From Acidobacteriota bacterium (GTDB lineage Bacteria; Acidobacteriota; Polarisedimenticolia; Gp22-AA2), in contig QHXX01000021.1 of NCBI GenBank assembly GCA_003223135.1, positions 1 through 63,673 on the forward strand: a stretch of 63,673 bases of DNA, written 5' to 3'. Both the position numbers and the translations under genes were made by a program. Positions 7,435-20,611 of the stretch are shown in pieces; the first letter of the stretch is position 1; every line of letters begins with the position of its first letter. The notes under the pieces are model-generated. The model was not told the origin of the DNA and did not search any database. It saw nothing but the letters and a program-made list of their open reading frames with translations.

Positions 7435-8579
7435 ATCCGTCTCCTTTCGGCGATCTGGGTGGCGCCGCCTTTCACCAGGTCCAGGACGCGACGGGGCAGG
7501 GCGCCGGTCCTGCGCCAGGCGCCTTCCGGCTGCTCGCCCGCGGGCCAGAAGGCATCGAGGATGAACAGGAGACGGGTGCGCAGGGTCGGCGCGGCGAGGG
7601 CCATCAGGGCCTCGCCGGTGTAGGGAAGCGGCCGCAGATCCAGGACCCGGGACATCAGGTAACGCTCCAGCCGGCCGTCGTCCTCGACGGCCGGCAGGTC
7701 CACGGCCCGCACGCTGACGCCTAGGAGCGCGGCAGCCTGGAGCGCCCAGCCCACGACTCGGACGGCGCCGCAGTCTTCCGCGCGCCGGAACAGACGCCCC
7801 CAGTCCAGAACACCGCGCGTCTGGTACACGAAGTGGGCCACGTCGGCGATGCGCACCAGGCGGTCGAAGGAGTGCTTCACCAGGTGCACCGCGAGTAAGA
7901 GCAGGTCGTCCTCGGGCTCGAGCAGGAGGGAGGGCGCGCCCGCCACCATGCCCGGAGTCGCCCGCGCGAACAGCGATCGAACGTGCACGGGAAAGAGAGC
8001 CTCCCGCGACGGACGACGGTGCGCCCCGAGAGGATCGATGTGCAAATCCACGAGCACACCGCCGCGGCGAAACAGTCCCCAGGCTTTCTCCTCGTATCCC
8101 TGGCGCACGAGGGCGGCCCGCACGGCGTCGCGGTCCTCCGGCAGCACGAGGAGGTCGTGGTCCTCGAAGGGCCGGAGTCCCGGGTCGCCGTAGACCGCTT
8201 CGAGCGTTCGGAGACCCCGCATGACGACCACCGGGATCGAGACGCGCTTGAGCGCCTCCAATATTTCCGCAAGCGCCAGCGCCTGGGACAGGGTGGCGGC
8301 GGCGAAGCGCTGGGCGCGTCTCTTGAGTGCCAAACGCAGCCACGGATCGAGGGACTCCCGGGGCAGGCGCGACACCGCCCGCTGCGCCAGGCCGTCGATC
8401 CGGTGGAAGGCGATCCGATCGAGGAGACAGCGCAGGGCGGCGGGAGACAGGGACGCCAGAGCCACCTGCAGCGCTTCGTCCTGGGGCACAGGAGCGGCCA
8501 GAAGGCCGGGCAGGCCCGCGGCCTGCGGCACCATCCCGTCGCCGACACGGACCATCTCCCGCGAGGTCACACCCAGCAT
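7431..8579 (-). CDS. Nucleotidyltransferase-family protein (NTP_transf_5-like)
   Basis: 382 residues from the ATG at 8579, preceded by GGGAGA at 7 nt. The fingerprint is GLRTLEAVYGDPGLRPFEDH followed by DLLVL, the active-site strand of the uncharacterised nucleotidyltransferase group often found with HprK-like and PqqD-like genes. Later come VDLHIDPLG and an all-helical C-terminal half. It is the first gene of the operon and overlaps the PqqD-like gene by 4 nt. The family probably transfers a nucleotide or similar group, but the acceptor is unknown. The link to peptide modification is by context only. Confidence 0.75.
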   Translation of the reverse strand: MLGVTSREMVRVGDGMVPQAAGLPGLLAAPVPQDEALQVALASLSPAALRCLLDRIAFHRIDGLAQRAVSRLPRESLDPWLRLALKRRAQRFAAATLSQALALAEILEALKRVSIPVVVMRGLRTLEAVYGDPGLRPFEDHDLLVLPEDRDAVRAALVRQGYEEKAWGLFRRGGVLVDLHIDPLGAHRRPSREALFPVHVRSLFARATPGMVAGAPSLLLEPEDDLLLLAVHLVKHSFDRLVRIADVAHFVYQTRGVLDWGRLFRRAEDCGAVRVVGWALQAAALLGVSVRAVDLPAVEDDGRLERYLMSRVLDLRPLPYTGEALMALAAPTLRTRLLFILDAFWPAGEQPEGAWRRTGALPRRVLDLVKGGATQIAERRRM

Positions 8580-8618
8580 GGAGGCTTCTCCCGCTGCCCG
8601 CCGCGTGCGGGCGCAGCG

Positions 8619-8646
8619 AATATAGGTTCCACGCGCCCGGCCGCAA
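8619..8646 (-). promoter_or_regulatory. Promoter of the peptide-modification/polysaccharide operon
   Basis: On the minus strand: TTGCGG (8646-8641), a 16-nt spacer and TATATT (8624-8619). Transcription would begin near 8612, about 33 nt before the first gene. It is the only good promoter-like match seen ahead of the nine-gene run. Confidence 0.5.
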
Positions 8647-8720
8647 GTTGGCAATCCTGCGGGGTTTGCGGGTTACGAAGTTGAAATCCGCGGTCGCGGC
8701 GCGGCGCCCATTGTTCCTGC

Positions 8721-8726
8721 TAGAAT
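8721..8726 (+). promoter_or_regulatory. -10 element upstream of leuS
   Basis: TAGAAT, giving a predicted transcript start near 8733 and a leader of about 24 nt that includes GGGGGAG ahead of the leuS ATG. No convincing -35 is visible at the right distance. Confidence 0.4.
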
Positions 8727-8756
8727 GACCGGCCGGCCACGGACATCGGGGGAGCG

Positions 8757-11264
8757 ATGCAGACGGAGTACCGCGACGCGTTCGACGATATCGAACGCAA
8801 ATGGCAGGAACGTTGGAAGGTCGATCGCGTCTTCGAGGCGCCTCGCCTGCCGTCCGGCCGGCGCTTTTACTGCCTGGAGATGCTGCCGTACCCCTCGGGC
8901 CGGCTCCACATGGGGCACGTGCGCAATTATTCGATCGGTGACGCGGTGGCCCGCTTCCAGGGGATGCGTGGACGTCAGGTCCTGCATCCGATGGGGTGGG
9001 ACTCCTTCGGTCTGCCGGCGGAGAACGCCGCCATCAAGCACGGGACCCATCCGGCACAATGGACCAACGAGAACATCGTCGCCATGGGCGCGCAGCTTCG
9101 CAGGCTCGGCCTGTCCTACGACTGGACACGCGAGATTGCGGCGCACCGGCCCGACTACTATCGCTGGAACCAGTGGTTCTTCCTGAAGATGTTCGAGCGC
9201 GGCCTGGCCTATCGCAGCCGGCGCTTCGTGAACTGGTGCGGATCGTGCCAGACCGTCCTGGCGAACGAGCAGGTGGAGAACGGGCGCTGCTGGCGGTGCG
9301 ACTCGATCGTCGGCCGAACCGAGCTGGATCAGTGGTTCTTCAAGATCACGGCGTACGCCTCCGAGCTCGACTCCGAGCTCGATTCCATGACCGGATGGCC
9401 GGAACGCGTGCGCGTCATGCAGCGCAACTGGATTGGCAAGAGCGAGGGGGCGGCGATCCGGTTCCCGATCCTGGACGGGGAGGGTCGACCCACGGGCGAC
9501 GCCCTCGAAGTCTTCACGACCCGTCTGGACACCATCTTCGGCGCGACTTTCTGCGTCGTGGCCGCCCGCCACCCGATCCTCGGCCGCATTCCCTCCGACA
9601 GCGGGTCGCGCCGGCGCCTGGACGAGTTTCTACGCCGCATCGACGCGCGCGACGTGACACGCGCCGGCATGGAGCCCGAGGAGAAGGAAGGGATCGACAC
9701 CGGCCTGCGCGTGCGCAACCCGTACAACGGGGAGGTTCTGCCAGTGTGGACCGCCAATTTCGTCCTGATGGAGTACGGCACCGGTGCCATCATGGCGGTG
9801 CCGGCCCACGACGAGCGCGATTTCGAGTTCGCGCGCAAATATGGCCTTCCGATTAGGACCGTCATCGCGCCGGCCCCGCCCGCGCTCCCCGAGGTCGGGT
9901 CCCCCTCCGCCGCCATGATCGGGGACGGTGTGCTCGTTGCCTCGGGCCCGTATACCGGGCAAGACTCCGCCACGGCCCGGCAATCGATGCTGGGCGACGG
10001 CGAAAAGGAGGGTTTCGCCCGCGCCATGGTCCAGTACCGCCTTCTCGACTGGGGGATCTCCCGGCAGAGGTACTGGGGCACGCCGATCCCGATGATCTAT
10101 TGCAAGCGTTGCGGTGTCGTACCCGTGCCGGAAAAGGACCTGCCGGTCGTCCTCCCTGAGGACGTGCCGCTAACGGGAGTGGGCGGTTCGCCCCTGGCGC
10201 GCGTGACGTCGTTCGTCGAGACCCGCTGCCCGGTCTGCGGAGGGCCCGGCCGGCGCGAGACCGACACGATGGACACGTTCGTCGACTCGTCCTGGTACTT
10301 CTACCGCTATTGCGACCCCCGCAACGACAGGTCGCCGTTCGACCCGGAGGTCGCGAGGGCCTGGTTCCCGATCGACCTGTATGTCGGCGGCATCACGCAC
10401 GCCACCCTGCACCTCATCTACTGTCGGTTCTTCACCAAGGTGCTGCGCGATCTCGGGCTCGTGGCGCTCGACGAGCCGGTGAAAAACCTCCTGTGCCAGG
10501 GCATGGTGCTCAAGGGCGGCACGGCGATGTCCAAGTCGAAGGGGAACACCGTCGATCCCGATGACATGGTGCAGCGGTACGGCGCCGACACCACCCGTCT
10601 GTTCACTCTGTTCGCCGCCCCCCCGGAGAAGGATCTGGAGTGGAACGAGAAGGGCGTGGAAGGGTGCTTCCGCTTCCTGGAGAGGGTGTGGCGCCTCTTC
10701 ATGCCCAGGGCCTCCGAGATCGCGCGCGCGCCCCTCCCGGCAGAGGAGGACGGCGCCGATCAGGCGCGCCGGGCCCGCCTGCGGCGCCGGGTGCATCAGA
10801 CGATCGAACGCGTCACGACGGACATTGAAAGACGTCTGCACCTGAACACGCCGGTCGCCGCCCTCATGGAGCTCCTCAACGAAGCGCAGGATTTCTCCAG
10901 GGATGCGGACGGGGCCGACCTGCCGTACCTGAAGGAAGTCGGCCTGAATCTGGCCCTGCTGCTGCAGCCTTTCGCGCCGCATGTCTCCGAGGAGCTCTGG
11001 ACGAGCCTGGGCGGGCAGGGCAACGCCGTGCGACAGGCCTGGCCCGCGCCTCTGGCACGCTGGCGCCGGGAGGAGCAGGTGGAGATTCCCGTTCAGGTGA
11101 ACGGCCGGTTGCGCGGCCATTTGCTGGCCGCCCCATCGATCTCTGAAGCCGAGGCGCTGTCTCAGGCCCAGGGGGACGCCAGGGTGGCGGTCCATCTGCG
11201 CGGCCGCCCCATCCGCAAGACAATTTACCTGCCAGGCAAGCTCCTCAATATCGTCCTCGGCTGA
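8757..11264 (+). CDS. leuS: Leucyl-tRNA synthetase
   Basis: 835 residues, normal for the bacterial enzyme, which charges tRNA-Leu with leucine. Class I signatures are present: YPSGRLHMGHVRNYSIGD (HIGH equivalent HMGH at 51-54) and AMSKSKGN (around 590). Two zinc-type cysteine clusters are seen (CGSCQ/CWRC near 162-181 and CKRC/CPVCGG near 447-497). The editing domain carries TRLDTIFG and YGTGAIMAVPAHDERD. The ATG at 8757 has GGGGGAG at a proper distance. Transcribed divergently from the peptide-modification operon. Confidence 0.98.
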   Translation: MQTEYRDAFDDIERKWQERWKVDRVFEAPRLPSGRRFYCLEMLPYPSGRLHMGHVRNYSIGDAVARFQGMRGRQVLHPMGWDSFGLPAENAAIKHGTHPAQWTNENIVAMGAQLRRLGLSYDWTREIAAHRPDYYRWNQWFFLKMFERGLAYRSRRFVNWCGSCQTVLANEQVENGRCWRCDSIVGRTELDQWFFKITAYASELDSELDSMTGWPERVRVMQRNWIGKSEGAAIRFPILDGEGRPTGDALEVFTTRLDTIFGATFCVVAARHPILGRIPSDSGSRRRLDEFLRRIDARDVTRAGMEPEEKEGIDTGLRVRNPYNGEVLPVWTANFVLMEYGTGAIMAVPAHDERDFEFARKYGLPIRTVIAPAPPALPEVGSPSAAMIGDGVLVASGPYTGQDSATARQSMLGDGEKEGFARAMVQYRLLDWGISRQRYWGTPIPMIYCKRCGVVPVPEKDLPVVLPEDVPLTGVGGSPLARVTSFVETRCPVCGGPGRRETDTMDTFVDSSWYFYRYCDPRNDRSPFDPEVARAWFPIDLYVGGITHATLHLIYCRFFTKVLRDLGLVALDEPVKNLLCQGMVLKGGTAMSKSKGNTVDPDDMVQRYGADTTRLFTLFAAPPEKDLEWNEKGVEGCFRFLERVWRLFMPRASEIARAPLPAEEDGADQARRARLRRRVHQTIERVTTDIERRLHLNTPVAALMELLNEAQDFSRDADGADLPYLKEVGLNLALLLQPFAPHVSEELWTSLGGQGNAVRQAWPAPLARWRREEQVEIPVQVNGRLRGHLLAAPSISEAEALSQAQGDARVAVHLRGRPIRKTIYLPGKLLNIVLG

Positions 11265-11377
11265 CCCGCCACGTTCTCAATACGGAGAGCGCCGCTATGG
11301 CCGCAGGGACCAGGTGGGCGTCCAGATCCAGTTTCAGACCCGACGATCCTCGGCACCGGGCCGGCGGCTGCATCATC

Positions 11378-11383
11378 TATAAT
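11378..11383 (+). promoter_or_regulatory. -10 element of lptE implying a leaderless mRNA
   Basis: Perfect TATAAT ending 7 nt before the ATG at 11391, so transcription should begin at or next to the start codon. No -35 match is evident at 17 nt. The ATG at 11382 lies inside the hexamer and could not be used from this promoter. Confidence 0.5.
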
Positions 11384-11390
11384 GACTCCG

Positions 11391-11966
11391 ATGACGCAGG
11401 CGCCTGATATCGACCCCGTCCCGGGGGCGAGCGGGAGCTCCGGCCCCCGCCGGGCCCTCGTCGTCGTGCTCCTGGCCATCGCCGGGGTGCTCTTCGGGGG
11501 CTGCGGTTACCACCTCGTCGGGCGCTCCAGCACCTTGCCGACCGGGATCCAGTCGGTCGGCATTCCGACCTTCGTCAATCGGACCAACCGCCCCGAGCTG
11601 GAGCAGCGGATCACCGAGCACGTGATCGACGAATTCACCACACGGGGCCGCGTTCGAATCGTTCCCTCCGAGGAACGGGCGCAGGCGGTACTGCGGGGAG
11701 AGATCCTCAGCTACACGGTGACGCCCGTGGTCATCAGCGAGCAGGGGCGCGCCACCCGCTACGAGATCATGATCACGGCGCACGTCACGCTGAGCGAGAC
11801 CACCACCGACCGCGTTCTCTGGGAGGACGATCATTTTTTGTTCAAGCAGCAATACGACGTCTCCACAAACCCGAACGCGTTCATCGACCAGGAGATCGTG
11901 GCCATCGACGACGTGGCGACCGACTTCTCCCGCAGCGTCGTGACTTCGATCCTGGAAGGCTTCTGA
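11391..11966 (+). CDS. lptE: LptE-like LPS-assembly lipoprotein
   Basis: 191 residues from the ATG at 11391 (an ATG 9 nt upstream would give 194). A short N-terminus leads into hydrophobic ALVVVLLAIAGVLFGGC, whose lipobox Cys would be lipidated. GYHLVGR follows the Cys directly, as is typical of LptE, then TLPTGIQSVGIPTFVNRT. LptE plugs LptD in the outer membrane and helps insert lipopolysaccharide. The location between leuS and holA is the classic leuS-lptE-holA order of Gram-negative bacteria. The stop is 8 nt before holA. Confidence 0.88.
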   Translation: MTQAPDIDPVPGASGSSGPRRALVVVLLAIAGVLFGGCGYHLVGRSSTLPTGIQSVGIPTFVNRTNRPELEQRITEHVIDEFTTRGRVRIVPSEERAQAVLRGEILSYTVTPVVISEQGRATRYEIMITAHVTLSETTTDRVLWEDDHFLFKQQYDVSTNPNAFIDQEIVAIDDVATDFSRSVVTSILEGF

Positions 11967-11974
11967 AGAAGACC

Positions 11975-13000
11975 ATGCCGGTGTCTCTGAGCTTCGCCCG
12001 GTTCCAGGAGGACCTCAGGACCGGACGCGTCGCCCCCACGTACCTGTTCGAAGGGGAGGAGGCGTATTTCCACGACCAGGGGATTCACCTTTTGGAAAGG
12101 GCCATCCTCCCGGAGGGTGCTCTGGCGATGAACCGCGACGCCGTGCGCGGCGACGACATTTCGCTGATCGCACTCCTCGACCTTGCCCAGACCTACCCGA
12201 TGGGGAACGGGCGGCGCCTGGTCGTGGTGCGCGACGCCGACGCCTTGCGCGCGGACAATCTGGAGCCTCTTAAGATCTATCTGAAGACACCCAACCCGCG
12301 CGCCTGCCTCGCGTTCAGCGACGTCAAATTCGACCGGCGCCGGGCGCTCTACCGAGTGCTGGCGGACCACGCCACGCGCGTCGATTGCGGGCCCCTCGAC
12401 GAGGCGCGCGCGGCGGTGTTCGTGCGCGAGCGTCTGCGGAGCAGGGGGTTCGGGATCGGTGCCGACCTCGCATCCGCCATCGCTTCGGGGCTGGCGGGCG
12501 CCGGGCTGGGACGGGTCGACGCGGAACTGGAGAAACTGATGACCGCTCTCGGCGCGCCACGACCCGTGGAGGCGGCCGACCTGGCGATTCTCGCCGACGT
12601 GCCGCGGGTGGACGATGTCTTCCGCCTGGCGGCGCACGCGGCGCGGGGAGAGCGCGGCGAGGCCGTCGGAATTCTGCGAGCCCTCGTGCGCGAGGGCGAA
12701 GACCCGATCAAGATCCTCGGCGGGCTCTCCTGGTACTTTCGCAACGCGCTGCGCGCCATGGTGGCCGACACGCGCCGTCTGCCGCCGCGGGAGACGACGG
12801 CCCTCTACGGCATCGATCGGGGGCGCATCGACCGATTCGCCCGCGAACTCGGCCGGACCCCTGCCGAGGACCTGAGGGAAGCGCTGGCTTATTGCCTGAA
12901 GGCGGATCGCGAGCTCAAGGGCATGGGGGCGAGGGATCCCGCGCACGCCCTGGAGAGGCTGGTGCACCACGTGGGGCGGCGCGCCCGGAGGCCTGCATGA
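11975..13000 (+). CDS. holA: DNA polymerase III delta subunit
   Basis: 341 residues, usual length for HolA, which opens the beta clamp in the clamp loader. Visible family features are [17 protein letters not shown] at the N-terminus, [12 protein letters not shown] around residue 85, a central helical part [16 protein letters not shown], and the C-terminal collar region with [20 protein letters not shown]. It has no complete P-loop, as expected for the delta subunit. Its stop overlaps the guaA start by 4 nt (ATGA). The link to lptE upstream is widely conserved. Confidence 0.9.
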   Translation: MPVSLSFARFQEDLRTGRVAPTYLFEGEEAYFHDQGIHLLERAILPEGALAMNRDAVRGDDISLIALLDLAQTYPMGNGRRLVVVRDADALRADNLEPLKIYLKTPNPRACLAFSDVKFDRRRALYRVLADHATRVDCGPLDEARAAVFVRERLRSRGFGIGADLASAIASGLAGAGLGRVDAELEKLMTALGAPRPVEAADLAILADVPRVDDVFRLAAHAARGERGEAVGILRALVREGEDPIKILGGLSWYFRNALRAMVADTRRLPPRETTALYGIDRGRIDRFARELGRTPAEDLREALAYCLKADRELKGMGARDPAHALERLVHHVGRRARRPA

Positions 13001-14565
13001 GCCGGCGCAACGGGGCGGAACGGTCCGGCGGGGTTCCGCGTGAGACGATCATCGTCCTCGATTTCGGGGCGCAGTACTCGCAGCTCATCGCGCGCCGCGT
13101 GCGTGAGCTCGAAGTCCACAGCGAGCTTTTGCCGTTCGATGTCCCGATCGAAAGGTTGCGCGGCGCGCGTGGCCTTATCCTCTCGGGAGGCCCGGATTCC
13201 GTGGATCTCCCGGGCGCGCCCCGGCTCGACCCGTCGGTGTACCGGCTGGGCCTGCCCATCCTCGGCATCTGCTATGGCATGCAGCTCATGGCCCAGCAGC
13301 TCGGCGGCCGGGTCGTTCGGGCGCCCCAGCGCGAGTTCGGCCCGGCCGAGCTGCGGGTCCTCAGGTCCTCGGGCCTGTTCTCCGGGCAGCCCGCGGCGCA
13401 GAGGGTCTGGATGAGCCATGGTGACGAGGTCCTCGAGGTGCCGCGGGGCTTCGAGCGAACGGCGACCAGCACCAATTCGGACTGCGCCGCGATGGCCGAC
13501 GAACAACGGAGGTTCCACGCCATCCAATTCCACCCGGAGGTGGCGCACACGGAGCACGGCAGAGGGATGCTGCGCAACTTTCTGTACGACGTCTGCGGCT
13601 GCACGGGACGCTGGCGAATGACGTCGTTCATCGAGGATGCGGTCGCCGCCGTCCGCACGCAGGTGGGGAGCGGGCGGGTCGTCGCCGGGCTGAGCGGAGG
13701 AGTGGACTCGGCCGTGGCGGCGCTCCTGATCCATCGGGCGATCGGCGATCGGCTGCACTGTCTGTTCGTGGACAACGGGCTGCTGCGCCAGGACGAGGCC
13801 CGGGACATCCTCGACACCTTCGACCGCGTCTACCATCTCAAGGTGCGGCGTGTCGACGCCTCGGACCGCTTCCTCTCGGCGCTGCACGGCATCCACGAGC
13901 CGGAGGAGAAGCGCCGGATCATCGGCCACACGTTTATCGAGGTATTCGAGCAGGCCGCCGGAGAGCTCGGCTCGGTGGAGTTTCTGGCGCAGGGAACGCT
14001 CTACCCGGACCTCATCGAATCGACCTCCCACAAGGGGCCTTCGGCGGTCATCAAGACGCACCACAACGTGGGCGGCCTGCCGGACATGATGAAGCTGAAG
14101 CTGGTGGAGCCTCTCAGGGAGCTGTTCAAGGACGAGGTGCGCCAGGTCGGGCGCGAGCTGGGACTCGACGAATCCATCCTGATGCGCCACCCGTTTCCCG
14201 GGCCGGGGCTGGCGGTCCGGGTCCTGGGCGAGGTGACGCGGGAACGGATCGATGTCCTTAGGCAGGTGGACGCGATCTTCCTCCACGAGCTGCGAGCGGC
14301 GGGACTTTACGAGAAGACGTCGCAGGCGTTCGCGGTTCTCCTGCCGGTGCGTACGGTGGGGGTCATGGGGGACGGGCGGACGTATGAGAACGTGGCGGCC
14401 CTGCGCGCCGTGAGCACCGAGGACTTCATGACGGCCGATTGGGCGCGGCTGCCGCACGACTTCCTGGGCAGGGTGAGCGCCCGGATCGTCAACGAAGTGC
14501 GCGGGGTGAATCGCGTGGTCTACGACGTGAGCAGCAAGCCGCCCGCCACGATCGAGTGGGAGTAG
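12997..14565 (+). CDS. guaA: GMP synthase (glutamine-hydrolysing)
   Basis: 522 residues from the ATG at 12997, matching the family length and overlapping the holA stop by 4 nt; the open frame continues upstream only as a shadow of holA. It converts XMP to GMP using glutamine and ATP. The amidotransferase half begins [20 protein letters not shown], with the nucleophile Cys in [11 protein letters not shown] (about residue 92) and [10 protein letters not shown]. The synthetase half has the PP-loop [10 protein letters not shown] (about 230) and the C-terminal end [17 protein letters not shown], which is diagnostic. Confidence 0.98.
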   Translation: MSRRNGAERSGGVPRETIIVLDFGAQYSQLIARRVRELEVHSELLPFDVPIERLRGARGLILSGGPDSVDLPGAPRLDPSVYRLGLPILGICYGMQLMAQQLGGRVVRAPQREFGPAELRVLRSSGLFSGQPAAQRVWMSHGDEVLEVPRGFERTATSTNSDCAAMADEQRRFHAIQFHPEVAHTEHGRGMLRNFLYDVCGCTGRWRMTSFIEDAVAAVRTQVGSGRVVAGLSGGVDSAVAALLIHRAIGDRLHCLFVDNGLLRQDEARDILDTFDRVYHLKVRRVDASDRFLSALHGIHEPEEKRRIIGHTFIEVFEQAAGELGSVEFLAQGTLYPDLIESTSHKGPSAVIKTHHNVGGLPDMMKLKLVEPLRELFKDEVRQVGRELGLDESILMRHPFPGPGLAVRVLGEVTRERIDVLRQVDAIFLHELRAAGLYEKTSQAFAVLLPVRTVGVMGDGRTYENVAALRAVSTEDFMTADWARLPHDFLGRVSARIVNEVRGVNRVVYDVSSKPPATIEWE

Positions 14566-14572
14566 GGGACGG

Positions 14573-17500
14573 ATGGCCGGCAAGAGCTTCGTACACCTGC
14601 ACAATCACTCGCAATTTTCCCTCCTGGACGGCGCGTCGAAGCTCGAAGAGCTGGTCGAGCAGGCGGCGCGTTACGACATGCCCGCCGTGGCCGTCACCGA
14701 CCACGGCAACTTGTTCGGCGCCATCCCGTTCTTCGAGGCGGCGACCGAGAAAGGGATCAAGCCGATCCTCGGCTGCGAGACTTACGTCGCCCCGGGCCCG
14801 CGGACGGACCGCACGCCGGGCGGGGCTGGGAAGAAGCCGTACTATCACCTGCTGCTGCTGGCGCGGGATCTCCAGGGGTACCAGAACTTGATGAAGCTCT
14901 CCACCGCCGGGTTCCTGGAGGGTTACTACTACCGGCCGCGTATCGACCGCGACCTGCTGTCAAGGCACGCCGGCGGGCTCATCGCCACGTCGACCTGCCT
15001 GGGGGGTGAGATCCCCCAGTTGATTCTGGCAGGACGGCACGCCGACGCGGAGCGTGTCGCCTGCGAATACCGCGAACTCTTCGGGCCCGAAAATTTCTTC
15101 TTCGAGATCCAGGATCAGGGCATCCCGGAAGAGACATCATTGAATGAGGTCCTGGTGCCGATGGGCAGGCGGCTCAGGATCCCCCTGCTGGCCACCAACG
15201 ACTGCCACTTCCTGAACCGCGACGACCACTTCGCCCACGACATCCTGATCTGCATCCAGACCGGGAAGACGGTGAAGGACGCCGACCGCATGCGCTTCAC
15301 GCAGGAGCACTACTTCAAATCGTCCGAGGAGATGCGGAAGGCTTTCAAGAGCCTTCCCGACGCGGTGGATAACACCCTCGTCGTCGCCGAGCGCTGCAAC
15401 CTGACGATCCCGATGGGCGGCAATCTGCTGCCCCATTTCCAGGTGCCCGAAGGGAAGACGGCGGAGGAGTACTTCCGCGAGGTGACCGCACGCGGCTTCG
15501 AGGAGAGGCTGCCGGCGTGGAAGGCGCTCGAATCACAGGGGATGTTGCGGGTGCCGATGGAGGAATACCGCCGCCGCCTGGAAAGCGAGATCGACATGAT
15601 CGTGCGGATGGGGTTTCCCGGCTACTTCCTGATCGTTTGGGATTTCATCAAGTACGCCCGCGACCGCGGTATTCCGGTGGGCCCGGGACGCGGGTCGTCC
15701 GCGGGGTCCCTGGTGGCCTATTGCCTGCGGATCACCGACGTCGACCCGCTACGATACGACCTCCTGTTCGAGCGCTTCCTGAATCCCGAGCGGATCACCA
15801 TGCCGGACATCGACATCGATTTCTGCATGCGGGGCCGCGGCGAAGTCATCGACTACGTGCGCGACAAGTACGGCCGGGAGAACGTCGCCCAGATCATCAC
15901 CTTTGCGACGCTTGGGGCCAAGGCGGTGATCCGCGACGCGGGGCGGGGACTCGACATCCCGTACGGCGACTGTGATCGGATCGCGAAGTTGGTTCCGGCC
16001 GAGCCGGACATGACCATCGACAAGGCGATCCAGACCGTGCCGGCGCTGCGCCAGACGGTCGAGAAAGAGCAGCGCATCCGACAGCTTCTGGACGTGTCGA
16101 AGCGCCTCGAGGGCCTGACGCGTCACGCGTCGGTCCATGCGGCGGGTGTCGTGATCTCGCCCCGGCCGATCGTCGAATTTTCTCCCCTGGCGCGCACGCG
16201 CGACGACGAGATTGTCACGCAATACGCCATGGACGAGATCGGCAGTATCGGCCTCCTCAAGATGGATTTCCTGGGCCTCAAGACCCTGACCCTTGTCCAC
16301 GATTGCGTGGCCTGCATCAAGGAAGACGAGTCCATCGACATCGACATCGAAGCGCTGCCGCTCGATGATCCCGGGACCTACGCGTGCTTTCAGGCCGCGC
16401 GAACCGACGGTGTATTCCAGTTCGAGTCGTCGGGCATGAAGGACATTCTGCGCAAGTTGAAACCGGACCGATTCGAGGACCTGATCGCCCTGAATGCCCT
16501 GTTCCGACCCGGTCCGATCGGCTCGGGGATGATCGACGATTACGTCGAGCGCCGTCACGGTCGTAAGGCGATCGAGTTCATCGTCCCGCAGATGGAGGCG
16601 ATCCTCGGCGTGACCTACGGCGTCATCGTGTATCAGGAGCAGGTGATGCAGATCGCCTCGCGTCTCGCGGGGTTCACGCTGGGAGAAGCCGACATCCTGC
16701 GCCGCGCCATGGGCAAGAAAAAGAAGGACGTGATGGCGGCGCAGCGCGATACCTTCGTCAAGGGTTGCCGCCTGCGCGACGTGGGAGAAAAGGACGCCAG
16801 AAGAATATTCGACCTGATGGAGCATTTCGCCGGCTACGGCTTCAACAAGGCCCACAGCACGGCGTACGCGCTCATCGCCTACCGGACCGCCTGGCTGAAG
16901 GCCCACTTCCCGAGGCACTTCATGGCGTCGCTCCTGACGATGGAGAAGGACAACACCGACAACATTGTCAAGTACATCGCCGAGAGTCGGGACATGGGAA
17001 TCGCCGTCCTTCCTCCGCACGTCAACGGCTCCGGGATCGACTTCACCGTAGAATCGGAGGGGATCCGCTTCGGGCTCGGCGCGGTCAAGAACGTCGGCGA
17101 GGGGGCCGCGCGCATGGTCGTCGAGGCGCGGCAGAGGCACGGACCATTCGGTTCTCTCGCAGACCTCTGCCGTGAGGTGGATCTGCGGACGGTCAACAAG
17201 AGAGTCCTCGAGTCTCTCGTGAAGGCGGGGACGCTCGACGGTCTGGGCGCCAACCGCGCGACCGTGGTCGCCGCCCTCGACGCCGCGATCGAGACCGGTC
17301 AGAAGGCGGTACGTGATCGAGAGAGTGGCCAGGTCGGGCTGTTCGGCGGGATCGCGGCCGGCGCCTCCAGCCCGGCGCTCCCGCCGTTCCCCGAGTGGCC
17401 GGAGAAGGATCGACTCCTGTTCGAGAAGGAGACGCTGGGATTCTACATGACCGGTCATCCGTTCAGAGAGTACGTGGCGAGGCTGGAAGGCCTGGTCACC

Positions 17501-18031
17501 CACACCACGATTGGTTTGAAGGAGATCTCCAGACCAAGGAAGGTGACGCTGGCCGGAATCGTGTCGGCCTTGAAGCGTCGCAAGACACGCCGCGGCGATC
17601 CGATGGCGGTCTTCCATCTGGAGGATCTCGAGGGGGCGGTCGAGGTCATCGTCTTCCCGGAAACCTACAGTCGCCACAAGAGTCTCCTCGAAGACGACGC
17701 GGCTCTGATGGTGAACGGCAACGTGGAGATTGCCGAGGACCAGAGACGCGTCATCGCCGAGTCGTTTCTGCCCCTCGATCGAGCTGAGGAAAAGGTGAAG
17801 GAGATCGTGATTGCCATCCCGTCGACAGGACTTGTCGACTCGGCGGTCGGAAGGATCAGAGACCTTTTGGGCGGACGCCCGGGGCCCTGTCCTGTCTACC
17901 TCGAGGTCACGGAGCCAAGGTCCTTCCGCGTCACGCTCCGGGCGGGGAACGCCCTGAAGATCTCCCCGAGCCGCGACCTGACGTTGGCCCTGGAGGACTT
18001 GCTGGGCAAGGGGGCCGTAAGATTCCGTTGA
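14573..18031 (+). CDS. dnaE: DNA polymerase III alpha subunit
   Basis: 1152 residues, standard for the DnaE1 replicative polymerase. An N-terminal PHP domain opens [18 protein letters not shown]. The palm carries [16 protein letters not shown] and the metal-binding PDIDIDFC (about residue 410), followed by [12 protein letters not shown]. The fingers include [20 protein letters not shown] and [15 protein letters not shown] helix-hairpin-helix stretch and a C-terminal OB fold ([20 protein letters not shown]) follow. It starts 7 nt after guaA, so it is probably co-transcribed with lptE-holA-guaA. Confidence 0.98.
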   Translation: MAGKSFVHLHNHSQFSLLDGASKLEELVEQAARYDMPAVAVTDHGNLFGAIPFFEAATEKGIKPILGCETYVAPGPRTDRTPGGAGKKPYYHLLLLARDLQGYQNLMKLSTAGFLEGYYYRPRIDRDLLSRHAGGLIATSTCLGGEIPQLILAGRHADAERVACEYRELFGPENFFFEIQDQGIPEETSLNEVLVPMGRRLRIPLLATNDCHFLNRDDHFAHDILICIQTGKTVKDADRMRFTQEHYFKSSEEMRKAFKSLPDAVDNTLVVAERCNLTIPMGGNLLPHFQVPEGKTAEEYFREVTARGFEERLPAWKALESQGMLRVPMEEYRRRLESEIDMIVRMGFPGYFLIVWDFIKYARDRGIPVGPGRGSSAGSLVAYCLRITDVDPLRYDLLFERFLNPERITMPDIDIDFCMRGRGEVIDYVRDKYGRENVAQIITFATLGAKAVIRDAGRGLDIPYGDCDRIAKLVPAEPDMTIDKAIQTVPALRQTVEKEQRIRQLLDVSKRLEGLTRHASVHAAGVVISPRPIVEFSPLARTRDDEIVTQYAMDEIGSIGLLKMDFLGLKTLTLVHDCVACIKEDESIDIDIEALPLDDPGTYACFQAARTDGVFQFESSGMKDILRKLKPDRFEDLIALNALFRPGPIGSGMIDDYVERRHGRKAIEFIVPQMEAILGVTYGVIVYQEQVMQIASRLAGFTLGEADILRRAMGKKKKDVMAAQRDTFVKGCRLRDVGEKDARRIFDLMEHFAGYGFNKAHSTAYALIAYRTAWLKAHFPRHFMASLLTMEKDNTDNIVKYIAESRDMGIAVLPPHVNGSGIDFTVESEGIRFGLGAVKNVGEGAARMVVEARQRHGPFGSLADLCREVDLRTVNKRVLESLVKAGTLDGLGANRATVVAALDAAIETGQKAVRDRESGQVGLFGGIAAGASSPALPPFPEWPEKDRLLFEKETLGFYMTGHPFREYVARLEGLVTHTTIGLKEISRPRKVTLAGIVSALKRRKTRRGDPMAVFHLEDLEGAVEVIVFPETYSRHKSLLEDDAALMVNGNVEIAEDQRRVIAESFLPLDRAEEKVKEIVIAIPSTGLVDSAVGRIRDLLGGRPGPCPVYLEVTEPRSFRVTLRAGNALKISPSRDLTLALEDLLGKGAVRFR

Positions 18032-18058
18032 CTTTCGACCCGCAACTCCCGTATTCTC
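18029..18058 (+). promoter_or_regulatory. Promoter of metK
   Basis: TTGACT (18029-18034), an 18-nt spacer, then TATTCT (18053-18058). The -35 begins inside the last codons of dnaE. Transcription would start near 18065, leaving a leader of about 50 nt. I see no SAM riboswitch in it. Confidence 0.5.
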
Positions 18059-18116
18059 GGGGCTTTCCACGAGCGATGACGCTGGGGCATTCGAGGGACG
18101 GAAGGAGATGTGCATC

Positions 18117-20565
<2,449 letters not shown>

Positions 20566-20611
20566 CGTCCAGGTCACTTCCCGCCGCCAGAGGCCCCACG
20601 CGCGCACAGCC

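Noticed and set aside
18032..18116. SAM riboswitch ahead of metK
   Set aside because: The 5' leader is only about 50 nt and has none of the conserved core bases.
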